DNA of 64,000 nt from Rhodospirillales bacterium URHD0017 (GTDB taxonomy: Bacteria > Pseudomonadota > Alphaproteobacteria > Reyranellales > Reyranellaceae). The DNA is taken from positions 62,001-126,000 of the forward strand of contig FODP01000010.1 of the NCBI GenBank assembly GCA_900110395.1, given 5' to 3'. Below, piece after piece: positions 25,277 to 33,631 of the stretch. Under the pieces are notes generated by a model. The model saw only the letters and a list, made by a program, of their open reading frames with translations, searched no databases and was not told the origin of the DNA. Both the position numbers and the translations under genes were made by a program. Every line of letters starts with the position of its first letter. Position 1 is the stretch's first letter.

Positions 25277-26186
25277 TGTCGCGTGCCTTTCCCATGAGAT
25301 GGATGAAGATGTCTTCCAGCGTTGGCTCGGCTTCCTCCCACTTGATTGCAGGATCGGCGCGCCAGGGCTCTATGGCCTTGAGCAGCGCCTCGCGATCGGG
25401 ACCGCAGACATGCAGCGTCGTGCCGAAGGCCGCGGCGGCGGTGACGCCCGGCGCGTCGCGCAGCTTCACCGCCAGCCGGTCGGCGCCTGGGCCTGACGCG
25501 ACGAAGGCGATCAGGCCGGAGGCCTTGATGATCTCATGGGCCGTCCCGCGCGCCATCAGCTCGCCGTAGGCGATATAGGCGATCTCGTGACAGCGCTCGG
25601 CCTCGTCCATGTAGTGCGTCGACACCAGCACCGTGATGCCCTGCGCGGCGTAGGAATGGATCTCGTCCCAGAAGGCGCGGCGCGCCTTGGGGTCGACGCC
25701 GGCCGTCGGCTCGTCGAGCAGCAGCAGCTTGGGCTCGTGCAGCACGCAGGCCGCCAGCGCCAGCCGCTGCTTCCACCCACCCGACAGCGCGCCGGCAAGC
25801 TGGTTCTGCCGCGTCGTCAATTCCAGCCGCTCCAGCGACGAATCGACCCTTTGCTTCAATCGGTCGAGCCCGTAGACGCGGCCGACGAATTCGAGGTTCT
25901 CGCGGATGGTGAGATCCTCGTAGAGGCCGAAACGCTGGGTCATGTAGCCGGTCTGGCGCTTGATGGCTTCGCGCTCGCGCACCAGGTCGTAGCCGAGGCA
26001 CGTGCCGCCGCCGCCGTCGGGCGTGAGCAGGCCGCAGATCATGCGCAGCGTCGTGGTCTTGCCCGAGCCGTTGGGCCCCAGGAAGCCGCAGATGCGGCCC
26101 TGCTCGACCGCGAGGTTGACGTGGTCGACGACGGTGCGCGGACCGTAGCGCTTCACCAGGTCGTGGACGTCGATTGCCAGAGTCAC
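25260..26186 (-). CDS. ABC exporter ATP-binding protein
   Basis: 308 residues from a GTG start that overlaps the HlyD stop (GTGA). Walker A is GPNGSGKT, Q-loop TQRFGLYEDLT, signature LSGGWKQR (Trp in place of the usual Gln), Walker B LLLLDEP and switch His in STHYMDEAERC. After residue about 220 there is the extra C-terminal regulatory domain seen in ABC-2 exporter ATPases of the YbhF/NatA type. It energises the permease encoded next to it. Confidence 0.93.
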   Translation of the reverse strand: MTLAIDVHDLVKRYGPRTVVDHVNLAVEQGRICGFLGPNGSGKTTTLRMICGLLTPDGGGGTCLGYDLVREREAIKRQTGYMTQRFGLYEDLTIRENLEFVGRVYGLDRLKQRVDSSLERLELTTRQNQLAGALSGGWKQRLALAACVLHEPKLLLLDEPTAGVDPKARRAFWDEIHSYAAQGITVLVSTHYMDEAERCHEIAYIAYGELMARGTAHEIIKASGLIAFVASGPGADRLAVKLRDAPGVTAAAAFGTTLHVCGPDREALLKAIEPWRADPAIKWEEAEPTLEDIFIHLMGKARDNALDA

Positions 26187-27205
26187 GACCCGTCCTCCGC
26201 AAAGGGCGCAACGCTGACCGGCAGGCCGGGCGCCAGCGCGATGTTGTCGGGCACGCTGTCAGGTCGCGCCTCGATCAGGAACACCAGCTTGGCGCGGGCG
26301 CTCTGCGAGTAGATCACCGGCGGCGTGAACTCGGCGCGCGGCGAGACGTAGATGATGGTGGCCTTGAGGTCCGGCGGGCAGCCGTCACAGGTAAAGCTCA
26401 CCTTGCGGCCCATGCGCGCCCTCGCGACATCCTCCTCGGGCACGAAGAAGCGCAGCTTGACGCGCGAGGCCGGCAGCAGCGACACCACGGGGGTGCCCGC
26501 CGGCACCCATTCGCCGACATTGAAGAAAGTGTTCTCGACCAGCGCATCCTCGGGCGCCACCGGCATCAGGTCGGCCAGCCGCTTCCTGGCCTGCGCGAGA
26601 TTGGCCTCGTTCTGGACGATCAGCGCCGCGGCCGCCGCAATCTCGGCCTGGCGCGCGGCGAGGTCGCCAGCACGCTCTTGCGCCGCCAACGAAGCAAGCC
26701 TGGCGCGCAACTGCCGGGTCTGCGATTCGGCCTGGTCATAGGCTTGCCGGGTCGTGAAGCCCTTCGGGAGCAGTTCCGACTGCCGCTTCAGCTCGGTCTC
26801 GGCCATCGCGAGACTGGCTTCGACCTCATTGCGCTGGGCGCGGATGACGTCCTGCTCCTCCGGGCGCTTGCCGGTCAGCAGGTTCTCATGCCGCGCCTTG
26901 ACCTCGGCCAAAGCCGCCTCGGCGCGCGCCACTTCCGACTTCGCCACCGTCGGATCGATGACGAACAGCCGGTCGCCCTTCTTGACGTGGCCGCCACGAT
27001 CGACCGGCCGCTCGAGGAGCTGCCCCGCGACCGGCGGCGCGATCAGGCTAGTCTCGCCTTCGACATAGCCGAGATAGCGGCCGTCATCGCCCTCGATGCC
27101 GAGCAGGCCAAGCAACGGCGGCTGCCAGTAGCCGCGGGTCACCAGGCCGGCCGCGAGCAGCACGACCAGGGCGATGAAGATCGCGCGTTTTGGCGGGGCT
27201 TTCAT
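26183..27205 (-). CDS. HlyD-family secretion periplasmic adaptor
   Basis: 340 residues from ATG 27205, which overlaps the stop of the regulator gene (ATGA). A single N-terminal membrane anchor (AIFIALVVLLAAGLVTRGYW) is followed by the lipoyl-like GYVEGETSLIAPPVAGQL half-motif. A long Ala/Glu-rich coiled-coil hairpin (about 90-220) comes next, then the second lipoyl half (NVGEWVPAGTPVVSLLP) and a beta-barrel. It links the ABC-2 exporter to an outer-membrane channel not encoded here. Confidence 0.92.
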   Translation of the reverse strand: MKAPPKRAIFIALVVLLAAGLVTRGYWQPPLLGLLGIEGDDGRYLGYVEGETSLIAPPVAGQLLERPVDRGGHVKKGDRLFVIDPTVAKSEVARAEAALAEVKARHENLLTGKRPEEQDVIRAQRNEVEASLAMAETELKRQSELLPKGFTTRQAYDQAESQTRQLRARLASLAAQERAGDLAARQAEIAAAAALIVQNEANLAQARKRLADLMPVAPEDALVENTFFNVGEWVPAGTPVVSLLPASRVKLRFFVPEEDVARARMGRKVSFTCDGCPPDLKATIIYVSPRAEFTPPVIYSQSARAKLVFLIEARPDSVPDNIALAPGLPVSVAPFAEDGS

Positions 27206-27849
27206 GACGCACCGGCTTTCTCCTGGCCCGTCTCGGGCCGTAACGCGTGCAACATCAGGTCGGCGTGATGGCGGGCGAGCGCCTTGACGTCGAGCTTCTC
27301 GGCGCCGATCGGCTCGAACACCGTGCGCCACAGGCCGGCCAGAAGCATGGCGCCCATGATCGAGCGCACCGTCATGCCGGGATCGACGCGGCGGAACTCG
27401 CCCTGGGCGATGCCGCGCACGATCAGGCCTTCGAGCAAGGGGATGCCGCGGCCGATCACTTCTTTCAGGTAGAAGCGGCCGATCTCGGGGAAGGCGCGCG
27501 ATTCGGCGATCACCAGCTTGGCGACCGAGGCCATCGGCGTCTCCTCGATGCGGCTTGCCATGAATTCCAGGATGCGCGGCAGGAGCGGCGCGACCGGACC
27601 GCGATGCGCGCTCACCATGGCCGCCACCGTGCCGAGATTGACGGCGACCGCTTGGCGCACGACGCCCTGGAACAGCGCAGTCTTGTCTTCGAAGTAGAGA
27701 TAGATCGCAGCCTTCGACAAGCCGGCGTGTTCCGCCACGTCATCCAGGCGCGTCGCGGCAAAGCCCTTCTCGACGAACAGCGCCAGCGCCGCGTCGAGGA
27801 TTTCTCCCGGGCGCTGGGCGGGGGCTCGACGCTGTTTGACGGCTCTCAT
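27202..27849 (-). CDS. TetR/AcrR family transcriptional regulator of the exporter operon
   Basis: 215 residues. The N-terminal HTH (about residues 16-60) shows ILDAALALFVEKGFAATRLDDVAEHAGLSKAAIYLYFEDKTALF. The C-terminal ligand domain has the TetR_C-type helices. It is the first gene of the HlyD-ATPase-permease operon and overlaps the HlyD start by four bases. A perfect 10-bp inverted repeat lies immediately before its start, as expected for autoregulation and derepression by an exported substrate. Confidence 0.93.
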   Translation of the reverse strand: MRAVKQRRAPAQRPGEILDAALALFVEKGFAATRLDDVAEHAGLSKAAIYLYFEDKTALFQGVVRQAVAVNLGTVAAMVSAHRGPVAPLLPRILEFMASRIEETPMASVAKLVIAESRAFPEIGRFYLKEVIGRGIPLLEGLIVRGIAQGEFRRVDPGMTVRSIMGAMLLAGLWRTVFEPIGAEKLDVKALARHHADLMLHALRPETGQEKAGAS

Positions 27850-27877
27850 ACAACTAACTTACTGGTCAGTTAGTTGT
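27850..27877. promoter_or_regulatory. Probable TetR-family operator palindrome
   Basis: Perfect inverted repeat ACAACTAACT (27850-27859) and AGTTAGTTGT (27868-27877) with an 8-base spacer TACTGGTC, starting one base before the regulator ATG. Size, AT-richness relative to the surroundings and position fit a TetR-type operator that controls the exporter operon. Confidence 0.75.
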
Positions 27878-27970
27878 GAATCAAGAGCCCGGACGCCTTA
27901 TTTTCGGGGGTTTTGCCCGGGCCAGCGGAGACACGATCGGCGGTGTCTCCGCTGGGTCCGGAGGGCCGGC

Positions 27971-28333
27971 TCAGCCCGGCATCTTGTCGATGAAGCCCAC
28001 GATCGAGGCGAGCTTGCCGTCGCCCGACAGCGTGGCGAAGTCGACGCCCTCGACCACCGACGGGCCTGCCGAGGGTCCCAGCGACCAGGCGAAGCGCACG
28101 GCGTTGTTGTGGCTGTCGACCTTGGAGATGCGCTTCAGCACGAAGCCCGGGAACTTGGCCTGCACGCCCGCAAGCATGGCATCGAGGCCTGCATGGCCAT
28201 CGCTCACCATCACCGGATCGCGGTAGCTGGCATTTGCAGCGCAGGATGCCGCCAAGGCGGACTTGCGGCGGCCGGGATCGGTCTCGTTCCAGCTCGCGAC
28301 GTAGCTTTCGACGACGGATTCGATGTTGGACAT
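27971..28333 (-). CDS. SnoaL/NTF2-like protein
   Basis: 120 residues from ATG 28333, which has an AAGGAG SD. The upstream in-frame extension is rejected. The sequence starts VVESYVASWNETDPGRRKSALAASCAANASYRDP, the classical SnoaL start helix, and has the matching strand VKFAW-like (VRFAWSLGP) and a final VEGVDFATLSGDGKLASIVGF strand pair. Function unknown. Such proteins often act as small hydrolases or isomerases or as accessory binding proteins. Confidence 0.85.
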   Translation of the reverse strand: MSNIESVVESYVASWNETDPGRRKSALAASCAANASYRDPVMVSDGHAGLDAMLAGVQAKFPGFVLKRISKVDSHNNAVRFAWSLGPSAGPSVVEGVDFATLSGDGKLASIVGFIDKMPG

Positions 28334-28426
28334 GATTGTCTCCTTCTTGCGTTGACGCCTGAAGAAGAGCGCGAAACCGACGGGCAGGCGATTTCGTCCG
28401 AGGTAATCACGGGCCATAATGCCGGC

Positions 28427-29301
28427 ATGCCCGTGAAACGCCGTTCCCTGCTGGCGGCAGCATTTGCTGCATCCGCCCTGCTCCCGCCTGTGGCCGCGCC
28501 GCGCGCCCAATCCGAAGACAAGCCGAGAAGGTCGAGATCCTGCTCGATTGGAAGGCGCTGCCGACCTACGCCGGCTTCTATCTCGCCCGCCAGATGGGGG
28601 CCTTCGAGCGCCGTGGCCTGGACGTGAAGTTTGCCGAGACGCAAGGAGCGCTCAGCGCCGCGGCGATGGTTGGCGAGGCCAAGCAGTACTGGATCGGCTC
28701 GTCGAGTGGCATCGCCACGGCGATCGGCCGCTCCAACGGGCAACCCATCAAGAGCCTTGCCGTCTACTACCAGAAGACGCCGACGGTGATCTTCACGCGC
28801 ACCGAGGACCGCATCGCCCATCCGCGCGATCTCTACGGCAAGACGCTGGGGCTGGTGCCCGGCAGCATCACCAACGAGGAGCTACGGGCTCTCGTGGCGG
28901 CCAACACGCTCGACCGCAGCAAGATCAAGGAAGCCACCGTCGAGTGGAACGCCTACGCCCTGGTCGAAAAGAAGGTCGACGCCCTGATGGACTACGACGA
29001 GATGGCGCCGGCGGAGCTTCTGGCCGAAGGCCGCCGCATCACCATGATCCGGCTGAGCGACTTCGGCGTGCGTGCCTACAGCCTGAACCTGATCGTCAAC
29101 GACGCGGCGTGGGCTGACCCCGCCAAACGGCTGGCGCCGCGCTTCGTCGACCGCAGCATGGTGACAGTGGCCCAGCAGCTGTCCGGGCCGCCGACCGGCG
29201 TCCAGACACGCGCCGGCTGGGAGGCGACGATCAAGACCCTGGAAACGCTTGATCTGCTGGCCAAGCCGATCACGGTCGACGAGGTCGCCATCTTCAATTA
29301 G
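28427..29301 (+). pseudogene. NMT1/THI5-type ABC substrate-binding protein with a frameshift
   Basis: The ATG at 28427 opens a signal peptide (PVKRRSLLAAAFAASALLPP, ending PRAQSEDK). The mature protein then continues in a different frame from about 28523 (EKVEILLDWKALPTYAGFYLARQMG...) to the stop at 29301. Adding one G near 28522 (AAGCC to AAGGCC) restores a single frame of about 291 residues with no internal stop. The mature part resembles the THI5/NMT1 or taurine/nitrate-type binding family (LDWKALPTYAGFYLA, GSSSGIATAIG). Either a recent inactivating deletion or a sequencing error is possible. No partner ABC genes are adjacent. Confidence 0.72.
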
Positions 29302-29794
29302 GCGCGGTCGCGACCTCGGACCAGCGGCTGAGCGCCAGGGCGGCGCCGACGATGGCGACGACGCGCAGGCCGATGTGGACGGCGAGGACGGGGCGCAGCT
29401 CGTCGACGCCCATCCAGGCGATGGCGTTGAAGACGATGCTCACGACCTCGTAGGCGATCAGGACGCCAAGCGCCGGCCTTGAACGGCTGATGCAGCCCCA
29501 CGCCACGATGGCGGCGACGATCAAGGTCTCGAGGCCGACCTCAATCAGGGTCTCGGCGCTGCCGCCGATCGCCAGCGTCATGATCATGCCGACGAAGAAC
29601 CAGATCCCGTGACCGCCGGCGAAGGCGAGCGGCAGGACGAGACGACGATGCAGGCCGAGCCTGGTGAAGGCCCACCAGCAGGCTGCCACGGACAGGGCCG
29701 GGATCACGGCATTCAACCCGAGATACCGCACGGCAACGATGCCAATGACGGCCCCGACAATGGCGGCAACGATCTGCCAGGGTCTTCCGCTCAT
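29294..29794 (-). CDS. Small multi-pass membrane protein, hypothetical
   Basis: 166 residues from ATG 29794, twelve bases after the stop of the permease gene, so it is the last gene of the iron-type ABC operon. Five or six hydrophobic segments cover nearly the whole length (WQIVAAIVGAVIGIVAVRYLG first). No family is recognised. The open frame extends far upstream only as a shadow of the permease gene. It overlaps the end of the convergent frameshifted gene by eight bases. Confidence 0.72.
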   Translation of the reverse strand: MSGRPWQIVAAIVGAVIGIVAVRYLGLNAVIPALSVAACWWAFTRLGLHRRLVLPLAFAGGHGIWFFVGMIMTLAIGGSAETLIEVGLETLIVAAIVAWGCISRSRPALGVLIAYEVVSIVFNAIAWMGVDELRPVLAVHIGLRVVAIVGAALALSRWSEVATAPN

Positions 29795-29805
29795 GGCCGC
29801 GCTCC

Positions 29806-31554
29806 CTACCCGGCCGTCCGCGCATGCAGACGGCCGGCTTCGCGGCCGCCGCCGAACCGATTGGCGACCGCCACGACGACGGTGGTGATGCCGACCATGG
29901 TGAGGCTGAGCACGGCGATGGCGCCGACGTCGCCGCTTTCCTTGAGGTCGAAGATCAGGACCGACAGCACCTTGGTCTCCGAGGTGAACAGGATAACCGC
30001 CGCCGACAGCTCGCGGATCACCGCCACGAAGACGAAGCACCAGGTGGCGATCACCGCCGAGCGCAGCAGCGGCGCCGTGATGTCGGCCAGGGTGCGCAGC
30101 CGCGAAGCGCCCAGCATGCGGCCGGCCTCCTCCAGCTCGGGATGCACGGCATGGAAGGCCGAGGAGAGCTGCTGGTAGGCCGCCGGCAGCTCGATGGTGA
30201 TGAAGGCGATCAGCAGGATCCACAGCGTGCCGTAAAGCGTGAGCGGCGGACGCGTGTAGGCGAGGAACAGGCCGACGCCCAGCACGATGCCCGGAATGGC
30301 AAGCGGCGCGGTGGCGAGGAAGGCGAGCACGCGATGCCCGGGCACAGCGCGCCGCGCGACGATGTAGGCGATCAGGAGCGCCAGCACCGCGCCCAAGGTC
30401 GCCGACAGCGTGGCGAGCAGGAAGGTGTTCTTGAGCGCCGGCATGGTCGAGCTGAGCTCGAGGAAGGTGAAGCGCACATTGTGCAGCGTGATGGTGTCGA
30501 GCGTGACCAGGCGCGAGGCGACGCGCGAGAAGGCCGAGTTGAACAGCGCCGCGTAAGGCAGGAACAGCGGCATGGCAAGGACCAGCAGCGCCAGCGCCGC
30601 CGCCGGAAGCCGCCAGGCGCCCAGCCGCACCAGGCGCGGCTCGCCGTACTTGCCGCCCAGCACGGCATAGCCGCGCCGGCCGAGCGCCAGCGCCTGGCCG
30701 CGCAGCAGCAGGATGGTCAGCAGCAGCAAGGGCAGCGAGGCGGCAGCGGCGAGCTCGGGCTTGGGCGGGAACTGGAACAGGCTCCAGATCCGGGTGGTGA
30801 GCGTGTGGAAGCCCGCCGGGATGGCTAGGATGGCGGGCGAGCCGAACAGGTTCAGCGCCTGCAGGAAAGCGACCAGGGCGCCGGCCAGCAAGGTCGGCAG
30901 CGCCAGCGGCATCGTGATGCGCCGCGCCGTCTGCCAGGTCTTGGCGCCCAGCATCGACGAGGCGTCCTCGAGCTCGCCCGGCATGCGGTCGAGCGCGTTG
31001 GCCACCAGGATGAAGACGTAGGGAAAGGTGTAGCAGGCGATGACGAAGATCAGGCCGGTGAGACTGTAGATGTCGAACAGCGCCTCGTCCGACGGCATGC
31101 CGGTGAGGCTGCGCCAGAGCTGGTTCAACAGGCCCGAGTTGGGCGCCGCCAGCATCTCCCACGCGATGGCGCCGACGAACGGGGGCGTGACCAGGCTCGC
31201 CATCACCAGCGTGCGCACGATACGGCGGATCGGCATGTCGGTGCGCGCCACCAGCCAGCCGAGCGGCGCCGCGACGATGCAGCAGATCGCGCTCACCGAG
31301 ACGGCGATGATCAGCGTGGTGATCAGCGGATCGACGAAGCTTGGATCGGTGAACAGGGTGACGAAGTTGCCGAGCGTCGCCGTCCCCTGCTTGTCCGACA
31401 GGCTGTAGACGATCAGCCACCCCATCGGCAGGGCGATCATCACCACGAGCAGCGCGGTGACGGCGATCAGGATGGGACGCGACAGGTCGAGCTGCAGCGA
31501 TGAGCGGACCGGAAGGTCCGCGGTTGCCGCCTCAGACCTTGAAGATGCGGGCAT
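29806..31554 (-). CDS. Iron(III)-type ABC transporter permease (fused two-domain)
   Basis: 582 residues with about 12 membrane segments in two homologous halves, as in FbpB/SfuB permeases. Each half has a binding-protein-dependent transport loop, with clear EDASSMLGAKTWQTARRITMP in the first half and EEAGRMLGASRLRTLADITAP in the second. It works with the binding proteins and ATPase encoded upstream in the same operon. The start overlaps the end of the second binding-protein gene by 23 bases. Confidence 0.92.
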   Translation of the reverse strand: MPASSRSEAATADLPVRSSLQLDLSRPILIAVTALLVVMIALPMGWLIVYSLSDKQGTATLGNFVTLFTDPSFVDPLITTLIIAVSVSAICCIVAAPLGWLVARTDMPIRRIVRTLVMASLVTPPFVGAIAWEMLAAPNSGLLNQLWRSLTGMPSDEALFDIYSLTGLIFVIACYTFPYVFILVANALDRMPGELEDASSMLGAKTWQTARRITMPLALPTLLAGALVAFLQALNLFGSPAILAIPAGFHTLTTRIWSLFQFPPKPELAAAASLPLLLLTILLLRGQALALGRRGYAVLGGKYGEPRLVRLGAWRLPAAALALLVLAMPLFLPYAALFNSAFSRVASRLVTLDTITLHNVRFTFLELSSTMPALKNTFLLATLSATLGAVLALLIAYIVARRAVPGHRVLAFLATAPLAIPGIVLGVGLFLAYTRPPLTLYGTLWILLIAFITIELPAAYQQLSSAFHAVHPELEEAGRMLGASRLRTLADITAPLLRSAVIATWCFVFVAVIRELSAAVILFTSETKVLSVLIFDLKESGDVGAIAVLSLTMVGITTVVVAVANRFGGGREAGRLHARTAG

Positions 31555-32572
31555 ACTTCGCCTTGATCTCGTCGGCCGTCTTCTCGACCTCGACAGGGTC
31601 CTCGCGCAGGGTCTTGATGGAGCTGAGCGGCGGGCGGCCGGCCTTGGCCTTGACCTTGAGGTTGGCCGGATACTGGCCGCTCAGGTTGACGATGAACTCC
31701 TGGCCCTCGCCCGACATGATCCAGGCGAACAACAGCCGCGCGGCGCTGGGATTGGGTGCGGCCTTGAACACCGCCATCGGGTTGGAGATCAACGGCGTGC
31801 CCTCGACCGGATAGACGACCTCGATCGGCACGCCGCGCTCGCGGCCCATCCAGAACAGGTAATCGCTGCCGTCGACGGCGACAGCGCGTTCGCCCGCCTC
31901 GAGCTTCTTGGGCGGTTCGGTGGCCGACTGGACCTGCATCACCTTCTGCTTGGCGAGCTTCTCGAAGTAGCCCCAGCCCAGCTCGCGCGCGATCTGATGG
32001 GTCGCCGTCATGATGGTGCCGGAGTAGCCGGGATGACCCTTCACCAGCTTGCCGGCGTATTTCGGATCGAGCAGGTCGTTGAAACCTTTTGGCGCATCCC
32101 CGGGCTTCACCAGGCCAATGTGGTAGGCCATGGCCGACAGGTGCGTGCGCTGGTTGACGAAGGCGCCCTCGGGATCGCGCATCTCGGGCGCGACGTTCTC
32201 GGTGATGTCGACCGTCACGTAAGGCTGCAGCCAGCCTTCGCGCTTCCAGGTGATGAAGTGCGCGGCGTCGGAGCTGTTCACCACGTCGCAGCGCTTGATG
32301 TTGCTGGCCGTCTCCTGGGCGAGGCGGTTGAACAGCCGCTCGGCGCCGGTACGCTCGACCGCGACCTTGATGCCGGGGAACTTGGCCTCGAAGGCCTTGG
32401 CCATCGGCTCGGCGACGGAGAGGTCCATCGCCGTATAGTAGGAAACCTTGCCTTCCTTCCTGGCGGCCTCGATCAGGGCCGGCGTGATCGTCTCGGCCGG
32501 CGGCGCGGCCGAGACGACCCGCGCACCGAAGGGCAGAAGGGCGGCGGCTCCGAGCAGCGTCCGACGATGCAT
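31532..32572 (-). CDS. Iron-type ABC substrate-binding protein 2 (tandem paralogue)
   Basis: 346 residues from ATG 32572, two bases after the previous gene. It has a signal peptide (MHRRTLLGAAALLPFGARVVSA) and the fold of FutA/FbpA-like proteins (KEGKVSYYTAMDLSVAEPMAKAFEAKFPG). It is strongly similar along its length to the protein encoded immediately upstream: both contain NSSDAAH, DAPKGFNDLLDPK, HPGYSGTIMTAT and KLAKQKVMQVQSA. Such tandem binding proteins can broaden the ligand range of one permease. The ligand could be iron or another oxyanion or organic acid. Confidence 0.9.
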   Translation of the reverse strand: MHRRTLLGAAALLPFGARVVSAAPPAETITPALIEAARKEGKVSYYTAMDLSVAEPMAKAFEAKFPGIKVAVERTGAERLFNRLAQETASNIKRCDVVNSSDAAHFITWKREGWLQPYVTVDITENVAPEMRDPEGAFVNQRTHLSAMAYHIGLVKPGDAPKGFNDLLDPKYAGKLVKGHPGYSGTIMTATHQIARELGWGYFEKLAKQKVMQVQSATEPPKKLEAGERAVAVDGSDYLFWMGRERGVPIEVVYPVEGTPLISNPMAVFKAAPNPSAARLLFAWIMSGEGQEFIVNLSGQYPANLKVKAKAGRPPLSSIKTLREDPVEVEKTADEIKAKYARIFKV

Positions 32573-32574
32573 GA

Positions 32575-33630
32575 TCACACCTTGAACAGCTTGAGATACC
32601 GCGCCTTGATGTCGTCGGCCTGGTCGGCGACGGCGGCGGCGTCCTCGCGCAGGGTCTTGATGTCCGACAGCTTCTTGCGCTCGGGCCGGTCCTTGACCAG
32701 CGGATGCACCGAGCGCAGTGCGCCGATCTCGACATTGAGCTGCTGCGCCTCGGCCGTCATCGACCAGGCGTAGAACAAACGCGCCGCGTTGGGGTTGGCT
32801 GCACGCGCCAGCACGGCCGACGGGCCGGTGATCAGCGGCGTGCCCTCGACGGCATAGACCTCCTCGATCGGCTCGCCGCGCGACTGCAGCAGGTTCACCA
32901 TGTACTCGGTGCCGTCGGCCATCACCGCGCGCTCGCCGCCCGACACCTTCTTCGGCGGATCGGCAGCCGACTGGACCTGCATCACCTTCTGCTTGGCGAG
33001 CTTCTCGAAATAGGCCCAGCCGAGATCGCGGCTGAGCTGCTGGGTCGCGGTCATGATGGTGCCCGAATAGCCCGGATGCGCCTTGACGATCTTGCCTGCC
33101 CATTTGGGGTCGAGAAGGTCGTTGAAACCCTTGGGTGCGTCCTCCGCCTTCACCTGGCTGGTGTTGTAGGCGATCGGCGAAAGAGTGACGCGCCACGAGG
33201 CATACATGCCGTCGGCGTCCCAGTGCTCCTTAGGAAAATGCTTCGCGACATCCTCCGGCAGGAACGAGGCCAGCATCGAGGCGCGCTTCCAGATGATGAG
33301 GTGCGCTGCATCGGAGCTGTTCACCACGTCGCAATTGTAGATCTTGCTCTGATACTCCTGGCCGATGCGCTGGAAGATGCGTTCGGCGCCCGAGCGCTCG
33401 ACCTTCATGCTGACGCCGGGATAGGCCGCCTCGAAGGCCTTGGCGATCTTCTCGGCCACCGGCAGGTCGACCGAGGTATACCAGGAGAGCTTGCCCTCCT
33501 TCTTCGCCGCCTCGATCAGCGTCGGCGTGATCTTCTGCGGTTCGGGAGCAGCGCGCACCTGCACGGCATACGAACCAGCGGCGATCGCAGCCGAACCCGC
33601 CAGCACGCTCCGTCGCGTCAACCTCGTCAT
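32575..33630 (-). CDS. Iron-type ABC substrate-binding protein 1 (tandem paralogue)
   Basis: 351 residues. It has a Tat-like signal (TRLTRRSVLAGSAAIAAGS) and a mature domain starting KEGKLSWYTSVDLPVAEKIAKAFEAAYPG, a FutA/FbpA-like bilobal binder. It shares the motifs listed for the next gene and differs mostly in the region ASMLASFLPEDVAKHFPKEHWDADG. Its gene is one base away from the ATPase gene and two bases from the second binding-protein gene. Confidence 0.9.
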   Translation of the reverse strand: MTRLTRRSVLAGSAAIAAGSYAVQVRAAPEPQKITPTLIEAAKKEGKLSWYTSVDLPVAEKIAKAFEAAYPGVSMKVERSGAERIFQRIGQEYQSKIYNCDVVNSSDAAHLIIWKRASMLASFLPEDVAKHFPKEHWDADGMYASWRVTLSPIAYNTSQVKAEDAPKGFNDLLDPKWAGKIVKAHPGYSGTIMTATQQLSRDLGWAYFEKLAKQKVMQVQSAADPPKKVSGGERAVMADGTEYMVNLLQSRGEPIEEVYAVEGTPLITGPSAVLARAANPNAARLFYAWSMTAEAQQLNVEIGALRSVHPLVKDRPERKKLSDIKTLREDAAAVADQADDIKARYLKLFKV

Positions 33631-33631
33631 G

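Noticed and set aside
29795..31420. Upstream part of a 708-codon frame ending at 29294
   Set aside because: It is the shadow of the iron-type permease. Only the last 166 codons form a separate membrane protein.
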